The notes beneath the pieces were generated by a model. That model saw nothing but the letters and a program-made list of their open reading frames with translations. It had not been told where the DNA came from and made no database searches. 64,000 nt of DNA, taken from positions 124,001-188,000 of the forward strand of contig CAWCHI010000010.1 in NCBI GenBank assembly GCA_963795335.1, given 5' to 3'. This document shows, piece after piece, positions 41,061 through 49,947 of this stretch (positions within the stretch are counted from its first letter, which is position 1; every line of letters starts with the position of its first letter). A program made the position numbers and the translations under genes. The stretch comes from Trebonia sp963795335 (lineage in GTDB: Bacteria > Actinomycetota > Actinomycetes > Streptosporangiales > Streptosporangiaceae).

Positions 41061-41204
41061 CGTGGCGGTCGACTTGGGTCAGTGCGGCTGTTGCACTCTG
41101 CAGCTGCACTTTTCTGCCGCGTTGTCCGGTCTGGCATCAACCCCGAACTCGTCCGCGGATATCTTGGGCATGTGCTGGCCGGTGGTGAGCCTGACCCGGT
41201 TTGA
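41061..41204 (+). pseudogene. Tyrosine integrase C-terminal relic
   Basis: In one plus-strand frame the sequence reads RLGSVRLLHSAAALFCRVVR followed by SGINPELVRGYLGHV and a stop at 41202-41204. This follows the tyrosine-recombinase pattern H-x-L-R-H-S-x-A-x-x-L...G-x-N-P-x-x-V-x-x-x-L-G-H. The active-site Arg position is Leu and the catalytic Tyr segment is missing. It lies 133 bases from the 3' end of the intact tRNA-Met, where integrases of such elements usually sit. Confidence 0.5.
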
Positions 41205-41337
41205 CGGACATCCTGATCATGACCCGTTTTCCCGGAACGGTTTCAGGACCTGGCCGGCCGGGGGCTGAAGCCCGCGGGCGGCGGGATCGAGTCCGCCGAG
41301 CTCACCGCGGCGCGGCAGACATTTCGAGCTAAATTTG

Positions 41338-41411
41338 TGGGGCGGGTGGGGCTCGAACCCACGACCGGCAGATTATGAGTCCGCTGCTCTGACCTGCTGA
41401 GCTACCGCCCC
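41338..41411 (-). tRNA. tRNA-Met (CAU anticodon)
   Basis: 74 bases fold into a complete cloverleaf. Acceptor GGGGCGG/CCGCCCC, D stem GCTC/GAGC, anticodon stem GCGGA/TCTGC with loop CTCATAA (anticodon CAT at 41377-41375), T arm GTGGG-TTCGAGC-CCCAC, discriminator A. CCA is not encoded. The anticodon stem lacks the three G-C pairs of initiator tRNA, so it is elongator Met, or possibly tRNA-Ile with modified CAU. Its 3' half is the attachment core of the island at 39598-41379. Confidence 0.95.
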
Positions 41412-41525
41412 GTTGCCACCGGCCAGATTACCGCAGTCCCCGTCGGCGGCGGCCTACTTGGGCGACGTGACCCTGATGTACGTGACCCTGATGTAACGCG
41501 CCCCGAAGGTGGCAAGCGGCGACGG

Positions 41526-43092
41526 TCACGGCACGGTGTACGCGACCAGCTGCGGGTTGCCGCCGCTCTTGCCGGGCACGCCCGGCCCGCCCGCCGGCAC
41601 CAGGACCGTGTTGCCTGCCACCGCGATGGGGGCGTTCGCCGTCGTCGGCAGCTTCTGGCGGAACACGATCGCCCCGGTCGTCCGGTTCAGCGCGATCAGC
41701 TCGCCGTTGTACAGCGTGGTGAACACAAGGTCGTTGGACACCGTGGCCGCGCCGAGCGGCAGCGACGCCACCTTCGTGTCCCATTCGACCTTGCCGGTGG
41801 CCAGGCTGAGCGCCTCGATCTCGCCCGCGGCGGTCGGCGCCGGCCGCCGGGATGCCGTTGACCGTGCTCATGCTGGTCATCTGCAGCGGCAGGTCGAGCG
41901 TGGCGAGGTAGACGCTGCCGCCGGCGACGGCCATGTCGGTCAGCACGCCGCCGAGCGCGCCCGGCTCGAAGGTGTAGGGCAGCTTGATGGTGAGCTTGTG
42001 CTCGAGCAGCAGCCGCGAGTCGTCGTCGTGCCCGTTGTGCACGCCGACCGGGGTCTTCCACAGCAGCGCGCCGGTCGCGGCGTTCATCGCGTAGACGTCG
42101 CCCATCTTCCCGCCGCCGATGACGGCGGCGGTTCCGTCCACCGTAGCGGCGATCGGCGACAGCTGCATGTCGTAGTCCTTGAAGTCGTTCGGCACGGCCT
42201 GGTAGTACCAGCGCAGCTTGCCGGTGGCGGCGTCCAGGTTGACCTCGCTGTCGGTGTAGAGCTGCTGCGACGGGTGGCTGATCGCCTGGCCGATCGACTG
42301 GTACGGGTTCCCGATGCCGAAGGTGACCGAGCCGTCCGTCCCGACCAGCGGCGTCTCCCAGGCGCCGCCGGAGCCGAGCCCGAGCGCCTTGACCCCGGGC
42401 TCGGCGCCGGTCACGGTGGCGAACTGCCACAGCTCCTTGCCGGTGGCGGCGTCGAGCGCGAGCAGCACCCCGCCGCCCGGCCCGGACCCGTAGGCGCTGG
42501 CCAGGTAGACCCGGCCGCCCGCGACAGCGGGCTGGATCTCGAACGCGCCCTGGCCGCTGTCCAGCAGGCTGGTGTCGTTCCACATCACCTTCCCGGTCGC
42601 CGCGTTCAGCGCGAAGACCGTGGTCGAGGTGTCCCCGTAGACGACGCCGCCGCGACCGCCACGCCGTCAGGTCCCGGCCCGCTCTTCTCGGCGATGTTGA
42701 CCTGGTACTCCCACCGAGCTGCTTCCCGGTGGCGAGCGAGATCGCGTACACGTTGGCGTACAGGTCCTGCAGGTACACGTCCGCCGTTGACCACCGGGGC
42801 GCGGCGGCCAGCGAACCAGTGCTTGACACGCCGGCCGCGGCGGCGCCGGTCAGCTTGAACGTCCACGCCTCGCGCAGCGTGGCCGACGTTCGCCGCCGAG
42901 ATCGCCGAGTCGGCGTCCCTGGTGTTGGCGAGGTCGCCGTTCGGGTCGGGCCACGACCCGGAGGGCTGCGCCGCGCCGGAGGCCCGGCGGTGACCGGGGC
43001 GGGCGGGGCCGAGCTGCACCCGGCGCAGCGGGCCGAGCCCGGCCACGCAGGCGATTCCCGCGGCTGATCGGCCGATGGTGCCGCTGCTTCAT
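41526..43092 (-). CDS. PQQ-type beta-propeller (quinoprotein-like) protein, several frameshifts
   Basis: Reads ATG 43092 through to TGA at 41526 if at least four one-base slips are bridged (near 41850, 42680, 42890 and 43060). Repeats of the PQQ/WD40-like type recur: LDAATGKELWQFATV, LDAATGKLRWYYQAV, MNAATGALLWKTPVG, LNRTTGAIVFRQKLP. N-terminal SWPDPNGDLANTRDA is the typical first strand of alcohol-dehydrogenase-like propellers. Likely exported, lipid- or cofactor-binding; no cytochrome motif is seen. The frameshift density is higher than in any neighbour except the divergent TDP-enzyme gene, suggesting local sequence error. Confidence 0.75.
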
Positions 43093-43144
43093 GAAGACCA
43101 CCTTCTGCTCCCGATCCGCTCCCGGGTCCGTCTCGATAATGTGA

Positions 43145-43157
43145 TATCAAAATGATA
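43145..43157. promoter_or_regulatory. Palindrome in the quinoprotein/TDP-enzyme divergent region
   Basis: TATCA-AAA-TGATA lies within an AT-rich island (TGATATCA overlaps it at 43142-43149) between the divergent starts at 43092 and 43255. It is a candidate shared operator; no regulator gene is adjacent. Confidence 0.35.
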
Positions 43158-43254
43158 GATCTGTGAAATCAGCCGGGTCAACCCGTGCGCGCCGTTTGAC
43201 GCCGGGCAGGCGCCCCAAGTACGGTCTCAGCGTCAGCCGCCCGGAAGGGACCGA

Positions 43255-44920
43255 ATGGCCATGGCCGAGATCGTCCGTCGCCGCGTGGATCGGCACCGCC
43301 CTGGCGCGGGACGCCGGGGTGCGCACCGTCTTCGGCGTCGTCGGCAGCGGCAACTTCCACGTCACCAACGCCCTGACCGGACACGGCGCGCGGTTCGTCG
43401 CCGCCCGGCACGAGGGCGGCGCGGCCGTCATGGCCGACGCCTACGCGCGGGTCAGCGGCGAGATCGGCGTGCTCAGCGTCCACCAGGGCCCGGGCCTGAC
43501 CAACGCGCTGACCGGCCTCACCGAGGCGGCCAAGTCCCGCACCCCGCTGCTCGTCCTCGCCGCCGAGGCGACCGAGCCCGCCAGCGGCAACTTCATCGAC
43601 CAGGCCGCCCTGGCCGCCGCGATCGGCATGATCCCGGACCGGGTCACCGCCGCCTCCACCGTCCGCAACGACCTGCGCCGCGCCTACCGCACCGCCCTGA
43701 TCGAGCGCCGCGACGGTGCTGCTCAGCCTGCCGCTCGACGTCCAGGCCCAGCTCGCCGAGCGACGTGCCGCTGGCGCCGGTCCGGGTCTGGCCGCGGCTG
43801 TGGCCCGCCCCGGAGACGGTCCGGGCGGTGGCCGACGCGCTGGCCGGCGCGCGGCGGCCGGTGTTCCTCGCCGGCCGGGGTGCCCGGCGGCGCAAAGCAG
43901 GAGCTCAGTGATCTGTCCGAACGAGCGGGGGCACTCCTGGCCACGTCCGCCGTCTCCCGCGGCCTGTTCCGCGGCGAGCAGTTCAGCCTCGACGTGAGCG
44001 GCGGCTTCGCCACCCCGGTGGCGGCCGAGCTGATCGGCGCGCGCCGACCTGGTCGTCGCCTGGGGCTGCGCCCTGTCCGGTGGACGACCCGGCACGGCGA
44101 CCTGATCGGCGAGGACGCGACCGTCATCCAGGTCGACGCCAACCCGGCGGCGCTCGGCGCGCATGCACCGGGTCGACCTCGGCATCCCCAGCGACGTGGC
44201 CACCGCCGCGCGCGCGGTCACCGCCGAGCTCGACCGGCGCGGCCAGCGCGCGCAGGGCTACCGCACCCCAGAGGTCGCCAAGCGCCTGGCCGCCGGGGGC
44301 CGCTGGCGCGACGTCCCGTTCGAGCCGGAGCGCCGAAGCCGGCCGGATCGACCCCCGCACCCTCACCATCGCCCTCGACGACCTGCTGCCGGCCGAGCGC
44401 ACGGTGGCCACCGACTCGGGCAACTTCATGGGCTACCCGGCCATGTTCCTCGGCGTACCGGACGAGAACGGCCTCGTCTTCACCCAGGCGTTCCAGTCCG
44501 TCGGCCTGGGGCTGGCCACCGCGCTCGGCGCCGCCATCGCCCGCCCGGACCGGCTCACGGTCGCCGCCCTCGGCGACGGCGGCGCCCTGATGGGCGCCAG
44601 CGAGACTGGAGACCGCGGTCCGCCTCGGCGTCACGAGCTGCTCGTGGTGGTCTACGACGACGAGGCCTACGGCGCGGAGGTGCACCACTTCGGCCCCGCA
44701 CGGCGATCCCCTCGGACAACGTCCGCTTCCCGGCCGCGGACATCGCCGCGATCGCCCGCGGCTACGGCTGCGACGGCGGCGACCGTCCGGCTGCCCGGAC
44801 GACCTCGCCCCGGTCAGCTCCTGGCTGGCCGGCCGACCGGGACCGCCCGATGCTCATCGACGCCAAGGTCCACCGGGGCCAGCCTCCTGGTGGCTGCCGG
44901 AAGCCGCCCGGGCCGACTGA
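43255..44920 (+). CDS. Thiamine-diphosphate enzyme (acetolactate synthase-like), many frameshifts
   Basis: ATG 43255 behind GGAAGGG. Joined across at least seven one-base slips, the product is a full three-domain TDP-dependent enzyme of about 550 residues. N-terminal: GVRTVFGVVGSGNFHVTNAL and the catalytic Glu in AARHEGGAAVMADAYAR. Middle: RRPVFLAGRGA and DLVVAWGCALSGWTTRHGDL. C-terminal: TVATDSGNFMGYPAMFLGVP, VGLGLATALGAAIA and the cofactor motif ALGDGGALMGASE, ending near AEVHHFGP and PMLIDAKVHR. Related to acetolactate synthase, benzoylformate decarboxylase or sulfopyruvate-type enzymes. No small ALS subunit is adjacent, so it is probably catabolic. Whether the gene is truly broken cannot be decided here. 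Confidence 0.75.
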
Positions 44921-45012
44921 AGCCGCGCCGGCGGTGGCCAGCCCGCCGCGCGCCGTCATCGCCATACCTGGTCAGATCGCCGGCCGCAGCAAAAATCATC
45001 GGGTCAGGTCGC

Positions 45013-46082
45013 TCACTGTTTCGTAGCCGCGGCGATCAGGTCGTTGAGCAGCGCCGCGCCGGTCGCCGCGTCGTCCACGGTGACGAGGAAGCTCTTGCCG
45101 CCCCGGAGCGCCAGCCGCAGCGCCGGACCGCGCCGCAGCGCGACCGCGGCGGTGCCGAAGAGCAGCAGGCTGCCCCGGTAGCCGAAGCTGAACGCGGTCC
45201 GCTCGACCGCCTCGGCCGACGCGATCCGGCCCAGCGGGATGCGCGTCAGCCGCAGCCCGAGCGGGCCATAGCCGACCGTCAGCCCGCGGGCCGCGACCCG
45301 CACCCGGACGCTGGTGAAGCACAGCGTGAGCAGGCCCGTCGCGAGCACGATGGCCCCGGTAACCCACTGCCCGCCGACGGCCCCGGCGACGGCGCCCGGC
45401 GGCCAGCAGCAGCAGCCCGGCCGGCCAGGCCCAGCGGGCCCGGGCCCGGCCGGTCCACACCGCCCGCTCCCCTGGCCGCAGCCCGAGGCTGGCCCGCGGC
45501 CCTGCGGCGGGCGCGGCACCGAGCCCAGCCCCCCGGCGCAGCAGGTAGCCGGCCCCGGCCGCGAGCACCGCGGCGCCGCCGAGCGTGGCGGGCACCGCCC
45601 CCGCACTGACGTCGGCTCCGGCCAGCCCGCCGCCACCGAGGTTGGCCGCTACCACCATGATGACCAGCCCGGCGCTCATGGCGGTCAGGAACACGCCGAG
45701 CGCCCCGAGCGAGGCTGCGGCCGGCCTGTTCGCCCCAGCCCCCGGCGGCCGGCCGGCCATGCCGCTGGCGGGACCGCCGGCGGCCCGCCGCGCGCCCCGC
45801 CGCCCAGCCGGCCCCGGCCAGCGCGAGGCCGGCCACGCCGAGCACGAGCAGGATGGCGAAGGTCGCCAGCCGCGGCCCGGTCCCGTTGGCGGTTCCGCCT
45901 CCGGTCCAGTGGTCGGCGATCCGGTCCGGCAGCCGTGACCAGGTGGCGGCGGGGACCGCGATGCCGGCCGCCAGCAGCAGCGCCGGCAGGACCACGCTGG
46001 CGAGCAGGGCGATCACGTTCCGCCGCGGCCCGCCGTCAGTGTCACCGCCGCTGGCCTCATGGCGGACGCCGCCGGCGGTCAC
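45013..46082 (-). CDS. DUF1648-domain membrane protein, frameshifted
   Basis: GTG 46082 overlaps the GntR stop (GTGA). The N-terminus has VIALLASVVLPALLLAAGIA and the DUF1648 signature WSRLPDRIADHWTGGGTANG. After a slip near 45790 it continues with SLGALGVFLTAMSAGLVIMV, and after another near 45400 with GGQWVTGAIVLATGLLTLCF and a cytoplasmic PH-like tail (LLFGTAAVALRRGPALRLAL) ending FLVTVDDAATGAALLNDLIA. This is the common GntR/YtrA-associated DUF1648 membrane protein (SdpI-like). Function unknown, perhaps immunity or envelope-stress related. Confidence 0.75.
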
Positions 46083-46426
46083 AGCTGACCTTCGATCAGG
46101 TCGACGATCTCGGCCGGGGACAGACCGTGCTGGCGCGCCTGCTCGATGAGCCCGCGCGCGAGCGCGGTCAGCTGCTGGCGCGGCGGAGCCGCCGTCGTCA
46201 CCACCGCCCCCCGCCGCGGCCGCAGCTCGAGCAGCCCGGCGTCGCGCAGCGACCCGTAGGCCTTCAGCACTGTGTGCACGTTGACCCCGATGTCGTCGGC
46301 CAGTTCCCGGGCGGGCGGCAGCCGCTCGCCCGGCCGCAGCGACCCGTCGCCGATCGCGGACCGCACCTGCAGCTCGATCTGCTCATAAAGCGGCCGCGGG
46401 TCGCCCGGGTCGATCCTGATCAGCAT
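46079..46426 (-). CDS. GntR-family regulator, YtrA subfamily
   Basis: 115-residue repressor: MLIRIDPGDPRPLYEQIELQ, then the winged helix RPGERLPPARELADDIGVNV and HTVLKAYGSLRDAGLLELRP. The short C-terminal region (about 40 residues, LTALARGLIEQARQHGLSPA) is the YtrA-type dimerisation arm without a ligand domain. Such genes regularly precede DUF1648 or ABC transporter genes and repress their own operon. It lies 20 bases after the small zinc-ribbon-like gene. Confidence 0.92.
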   Translation of the reverse strand: MLIRIDPGDPRPLYEQIELQVRSAIGDGSLRPGERLPPARELADDIGVNVHTVLKAYGSLRDAGLLELRPRRGAVVTTAAPPRQQLTALARGLIEQARQHGLSPAEIVDLIEGQL

Positions 46427-46446
46427 CGACTCAGCCCGCCCCCCGG

Positions 46447-46677
46447 CTAGGGCACCCGGACGTCGTGCACCAGGGCCGCGGTCGCGAGCTCCTGCCGGGA
46501 CGGCGGGGTCCCGGCCTCGTCCAGCCGGGTGACGGCCGCCCAGTGGTGCCCGACCGGGCAGTGCTGGTAGCGCTCGCCCGACAGGCGGACGGACTTGACC
46601 GACACCAGGGGAACCCAGATCGTGGTGAAAAGGTGCCCGGCCGAGCAGCGGACCGGGGTCTCGAAGCGCCCGAACAT
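46447..46677 (-). CDS. Small zinc-ribbon-like protein
   Basis: 76 residues from ATG 46677 with a strong AGAGGAGG site. Two Cys-x-x-Gly-His motifs, CSAGHLF and CPVGHHW, 30 residues apart, suggest a zinc-binding fold. The central part reads TTIWVPLVSVKSVRLSGERY. I do not recognise a named family. It heads the operon with GntR and the DUF1648 protein and has the best promoter in the window. Confidence 0.75.
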   Translation of the reverse strand: MFGRFETPVRCSAGHLFTTIWVPLVSVKSVRLSGERYQHCPVGHHWAAVTRLDEAGTPPSRQELATAALVHDVRVP

Positions 46678-46699
46678 GATGACCTCCTCTGTGCTAATT

Positions 46700-46728
46700 A
46701 TTATAGAACAATCGCGGATGAGGGGCAA
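46700..46728 (-). promoter_or_regulatory. Near-consensus sigma-A promoter of the GntR operon
   Basis: Minus strand: -35 TTGCCC (46728-46723) and a perfect -10 TATAAT (46705-46700), 17 bases apart. The transcript would start about 15-20 bases before the AGAGGAGG site of the 76-residue gene. AT-rich surroundings (TATAATAATTAGC) may be the GntR binding site. Confidence 0.75.
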
Positions 46729-46848
46729 CGCGGAGATGGCCCGGAGGCGTCGCGCCGGATGTAACCGTTGCGGGGGAAATGTGTCGCGCGGCGGTGTTTT
46801 GGCCGATGTCGAATTGAACCGGCGCAATTGCGGCTCTAGGCTCCGATT

Positions 46849-49239
46849 ATGGGCCTGCACCTCGGCTGGATTCCAAACGAACCCGGGCTCCGCCCGCGCG
46901 ATTTCGGGTCGCCCGCACCCAGCGAGCCGGCCCCCGATCCGGCCAAGGTGGCCGCCCTGGCGGCGGCGCAGCACGCCCGGGCGCTGTGGGCGCGGCTGCT
47001 GATCGCTATGGGGCTGTTCGCCTTCGCCCTGTTCGGCCTCATCGCCGCGTTCACCCGGGTGCACTGGGCCTGGGCGGTCGCGGCAGGCCTGGCCGTCTGC
47101 TGCTGGCTGCCAGTGGTCCTGCTCGGCCAGCGGCGGCGGCGCGCGGCCACCGGGCTGCGGACCGCGACCGAGGCCCGCGCCCGCCAGCACGCGACCGAGC
47201 TGGCCGCCTTCGAGCAGGGCAGGGCGCAGTGGGCGCGGGCAGAGGCGGAGCGGATCGCCGCCGCGCCGCGCTGGCTCCAGGTCGGCGCGCCCGAGGACGT
47301 CAGCAGGCTCGACGTCTTCGGCGGCACCGGGGCCGGGCGGCGGAACCTGGTCACCGGGCTCGGCTGGGAGCTGCTCAGCCAGCGGGCGGTCATCGTCCTC
47401 GACCTGTCGCAGGACCGGGTGGCCGAGGGGCTGCTCGCGGCGGCGGCCCGGGCCGGGCTGCCTGCCGCCGACTACGAGCTGCCGCACGACCTGGCAGCCA
47501 CCCCGCTGCTGGCCGGGCTGGACGGCGGCGAGATCGCCTCCCTCATCGTCGAGGTGGTGCACGCCGACGACGCCAGCGCCACCGCCGCGGGGCGCGCGAC
47601 CGACCTGATGATCCTGAAGAAGATCGCCGGCGTGCTCGGCCCCGACGTGTCCATCGGGCGGCTGCACGCCGCCCTGACCGTGCTCCTCGGCGACGCCCCG
47701 TCAGCCGGTGCCCCGACGGGCGCCGATGCCCCGCCAGCCGACGACCCCGCCAGTCGACGGGCTGCTGGCCGTGGGCGAGCAGGCCCGGCTGCGGGCGCTG
47801 TTCGGCGACGGGTTCCGCCGCCAGGTGGCGGGCAACCTGGTCCGGCTGGCGGCGGTGGTCGAGCCGCTGACCGCCCTCGGCGGCGATGCCGCCGGCCGCC
47901 CGCCCGCCCGGCTGACCTGCCTGTCACTCGCGGACGGGCCGCGGGACGTGGCCACCGACCTGACCGCCGCGCTGGTCGTGCAGTGGGTCACCCGCGCCAT
48001 CGCGGATGGCGCGGGTGGCACCCGGCCGGCGGTGATCCTGGCCGGCGCGGACGAGCAGTCGACCCGGCACCTGGCCCGGCTGACGGCCGTATGCGAGCGC
48101 CACGGCGTTCCCCTGGTGCGGGCCTTCGCCCGGCTGACCGAGGAGTCCGCCCGGCACCTGGACACCCGGCAGACCGCGTTCATGCGCCTGGCGACCAGGC
48201 CCGAGGCGCTCCGCGCGGCCGAGCACATCGGCCTCGAGCGGCGGTTCGTGGCGGGGCGGTTCGCGCACCGGCATGCCGTCAGCCGGTCCCGCAGCCGGAC
48301 CACCAGCGAGTCGTTCACTCACCTGACCGGGCGGACCGAGGGGGAGTCGGTCACCCGCACCACCGGCACGACCACGGGGCAGGCGCAGTCCGAGTCCCAC
48401 GTTCCCCGGCCCGACCAGCAGCAGCTCAACATCAAGGTGGACAGCCACGGCGGGAGTGGCGGGAGTGGCGGGGTGGCGGGAGTGGCGGGAACAGCGGCAG
48501 CGGCGGGGGCCGGGCGGACGGCCAGGGACCCGCGGGCCGCGAGCCGGGCGGGCGTGACGGCGGGAGGTCGGGCGGCCGGGCGGGTGACCGTCCCGCGGCC
48601 GGGCGCCGGGACGGCGAACCACGCTCCCGTTCGGGCGGGGCTGGGGGTGGATCCGGCGGCGGGAGCCGCGTCTCGGTCAGCAGCGGCGGCCGGGGCAGCC
48701 GGCCGCGGATGGACGTCATCAAGACCAGGACCTCGTTCACGATGGAGCACGAAAGCGAGGCGAACACCAGGTCCCGGTCCACGACCGAGGAGAACAGCCA
48801 CACCACTACCACGGCCCAGACGCGGACCGACGGGGTCAGCGTGGGCGACGAGATCAGCTATGAGCTGGTCTACGACCACCGGGTCCAGCCCGAGACGCTG
48901 ATGGCCCTGCCCGAGGACCAGATGCTCGTCCCGCACATCACCGAGGCGCCCCCGGCGCTGCCGGACCGGGCGGGCCCGGCGCAGGCGGCAGCGGCCGCTT
49001 CGCCCGGAGCGGGGCTGGCCGGGTCGGGGCTGGCCGGCGCGGCCGCGGGCCAGGTGGCCCGCGGCCGGACCGAGGGCAAGCTGGTTGCCCTGGTCATCGA
49101 CCCGGCCGTGATCGACGGTGAGCCGGTCGCCCCGGTCGCTCCCGGCGAGATCCCCGTCTTCGAGCCGCCCGCCCCGCCGGTGTCCCCCCAGGTGCCCGAC
49201 TACCAGCGGGCCCGGCGCCCGGCCCTCGACGCGGGCTGA
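46849..49239 (+). CDS. Membrane P-loop protein resembling TraG/VirD4 coupling proteins, frameshifted
   Basis: Starts MGLHLGWIPNEPGLRPRDFG. Two helices (LLIAMGLFAFALFGLIAAF and WAVAAGLAVCCWLPVVLLG, residues about 50-100) precede a cytoplasmic nucleotide-binding-like domain. The Walker A position reads VFGGTGAGRRNLVTG near residue 157, with Arg where Lys is expected; a Walker B-like VIVLDLSQD follows. After a slip near 47740 the protein continues with LADGPRDVATDLTAALVVQW and Ser/Thr-rich SRSRTTSESFTHLTGRTEGE, then after a slip near 48470 a Gly/Arg-rich linker and the ending ISYELVYDHRVQPETLMALP. The architecture resembles conjugative coupling or HerA-like ATPases; the family call is tentative. 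No relaxase or other T4SS gene is nearby. Confidence 0.5.
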   Translation: MGLHLGWIPNEPGLRPRDFGSPAPSEPAPDPAKVAALAAAQHARALWARLLIAMGLFAFALFGLIAAFTRVHWAWAVAAGLAVCCWLPVVLLGQRRRRAATGLRTATEARARQHATELAAFEQGRAQWARAEAERIAAAPRWLQVGAPEDVSRLDVFGGTGAGRRNLVTGLGWELLSQRAVIVLDLSQDRVAEGLLAAAARAGLPAADYELPHDLAATPLLAGLDGGEIASLIVEVVHADDASATAAGRATDLMILKKIAGVLGPDVSIGRLHAALTVLLGDAPSAGAPTGADAPPADDPASRRAAGRGRAGPAAGAVRRRVPPPGGGQPGPAGGGGRAADRPRRRCRRPPARPADLPVTRGRAAGRGHRPDRRAGRAVGHPRHRGWRGWHPAGGDPGRRGRAVDPAPGPADGRMRAPRRSPGAGLRPADRGVRPAPGHPADRVHAPGDQARGAPRGRAHRPRAAVRGGAVRAPACRQPVPQPDHQRVVHSPDRADRGGVGHPHHRHDHGAGAVRVPRSPARPAAAQHQGGQPRREWREWRGGGSGGNSGSGGGRADGQGPAGREPGGRDGGRSGGRAGDRPAAGRRDGEPRSRSGGAGGGSGGGSRVSVSSGGRGSRPRMDVIKTRTSFTMEHESEANTRSRSTTEENSHTTTTAQTRTDGVSVGDEISYELVYDHRVQPETLMALPEDQMLVPHITEAPPALPDRAGPAQAAAAASPGAGLAGSGLAGAAAGQVARGRTEGKLVALVIDPAVIDGEPVAPVAPGEIPVFEPPAPPVSPQVPDYQRARRPALDAG
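48447..48490 (+). repeat. GGCGGGAGT short tandem repeats
   Basis: Four imperfect copies of the nine-base unit GGCGGGAGT within the Gly-rich linker of the P-loop protein gene. One copy is a base short, which coincides with the change of reading frame there. Confidence 0.55.
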
Positions 49240-49374
49240 CGGACCGCCTGGGCCCGGTGACGTGCCTGACGTCTCACCGCGCACAGCCTGTCGTTTCCGG
49301 GATGTGGCTGACGCGTCAGGTAAAATGGGAGCCATTCATCCCAGCGAATGCATCACTGTGCAGCGGAGGTTTGC

Positions 49375-49947
49375 GTGGCTAAGCCCGTCCTGCGGATCAT
49401 CATCGGCTCCACCCGCCCGGGACGCGTCGGCCCGGCGGTCGGTGCGTGGATCGCCGAGCGCGCCCGTGAGCACGGCGGCTTCGACGTCCAGGTGACCGAC
49501 CTGGCCGAGCTGAACCTGCCGATGCTCGACGAGCCAAACCACCCCCGGCTGGGCCAGTACACCAAGCAGCACACCAAGGACTGGTCCGCCCTGATCGCGG
49601 CGTCGGACGCGTTCGTCTTCGTCACCCCCGAGTACAACTACGGCTTCAATGGCGCGCTCAAGAACGCGATCGACTACCTGCACGCCGAATGGCAGAACAA
49701 GGCGGCCGGCATCGTCTCCTACGGCGGCGTCGCGGCCGGCACGCGCGCCACCCAGATGCTCAAGCAGGTGCTGACCGCGCTCAAGATCATGCCGGTGCCG
49801 GAGGCGGTCAACATCCCGTTCGTCCACCAGCACCTCGACGACGACAAGCGGTTCAAGTCGACCGAGCTGATCGACGCGTCCGCTACCGCCATGCTCGACG
49901 AGCTGGTGCGCTGGACCCAGTCGATGGCCAGCCTGCGCGGCAAGTAA
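49375..49947 (+). CDS. NADPH-dependent FMN reductase
   Basis: 190-residue flavodoxin-like quinone or FMN reductase. GTG 49375 gives VAKPVLRIIIGSTRPGRVGP behind GGAGG. The FMN loops are complete: GSTRPGRVG and VTPEYNYGFNGALKNAIDYL, with VSYGGVAAGTRA near the third loop. It may reduce quinones, azo compounds or free flavin. It converges on the ATPase gene, which stays open across it on the other strand. Confidence 0.92.
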   Translation: MAKPVLRIIIGSTRPGRVGPAVGAWIAERAREHGGFDVQVTDLAELNLPMLDEPNHPRLGQYTKQHTKDWSALIAASDAFVFVTPEYNYGFNGALKNAIDYLHAEWQNKAAGIVSYGGVAAGTRATQMLKQVLTALKIMPVPEAVNIPFVHQHLDDDKRFKSTELIDASATAMLDELVRWTQSMASLRGK

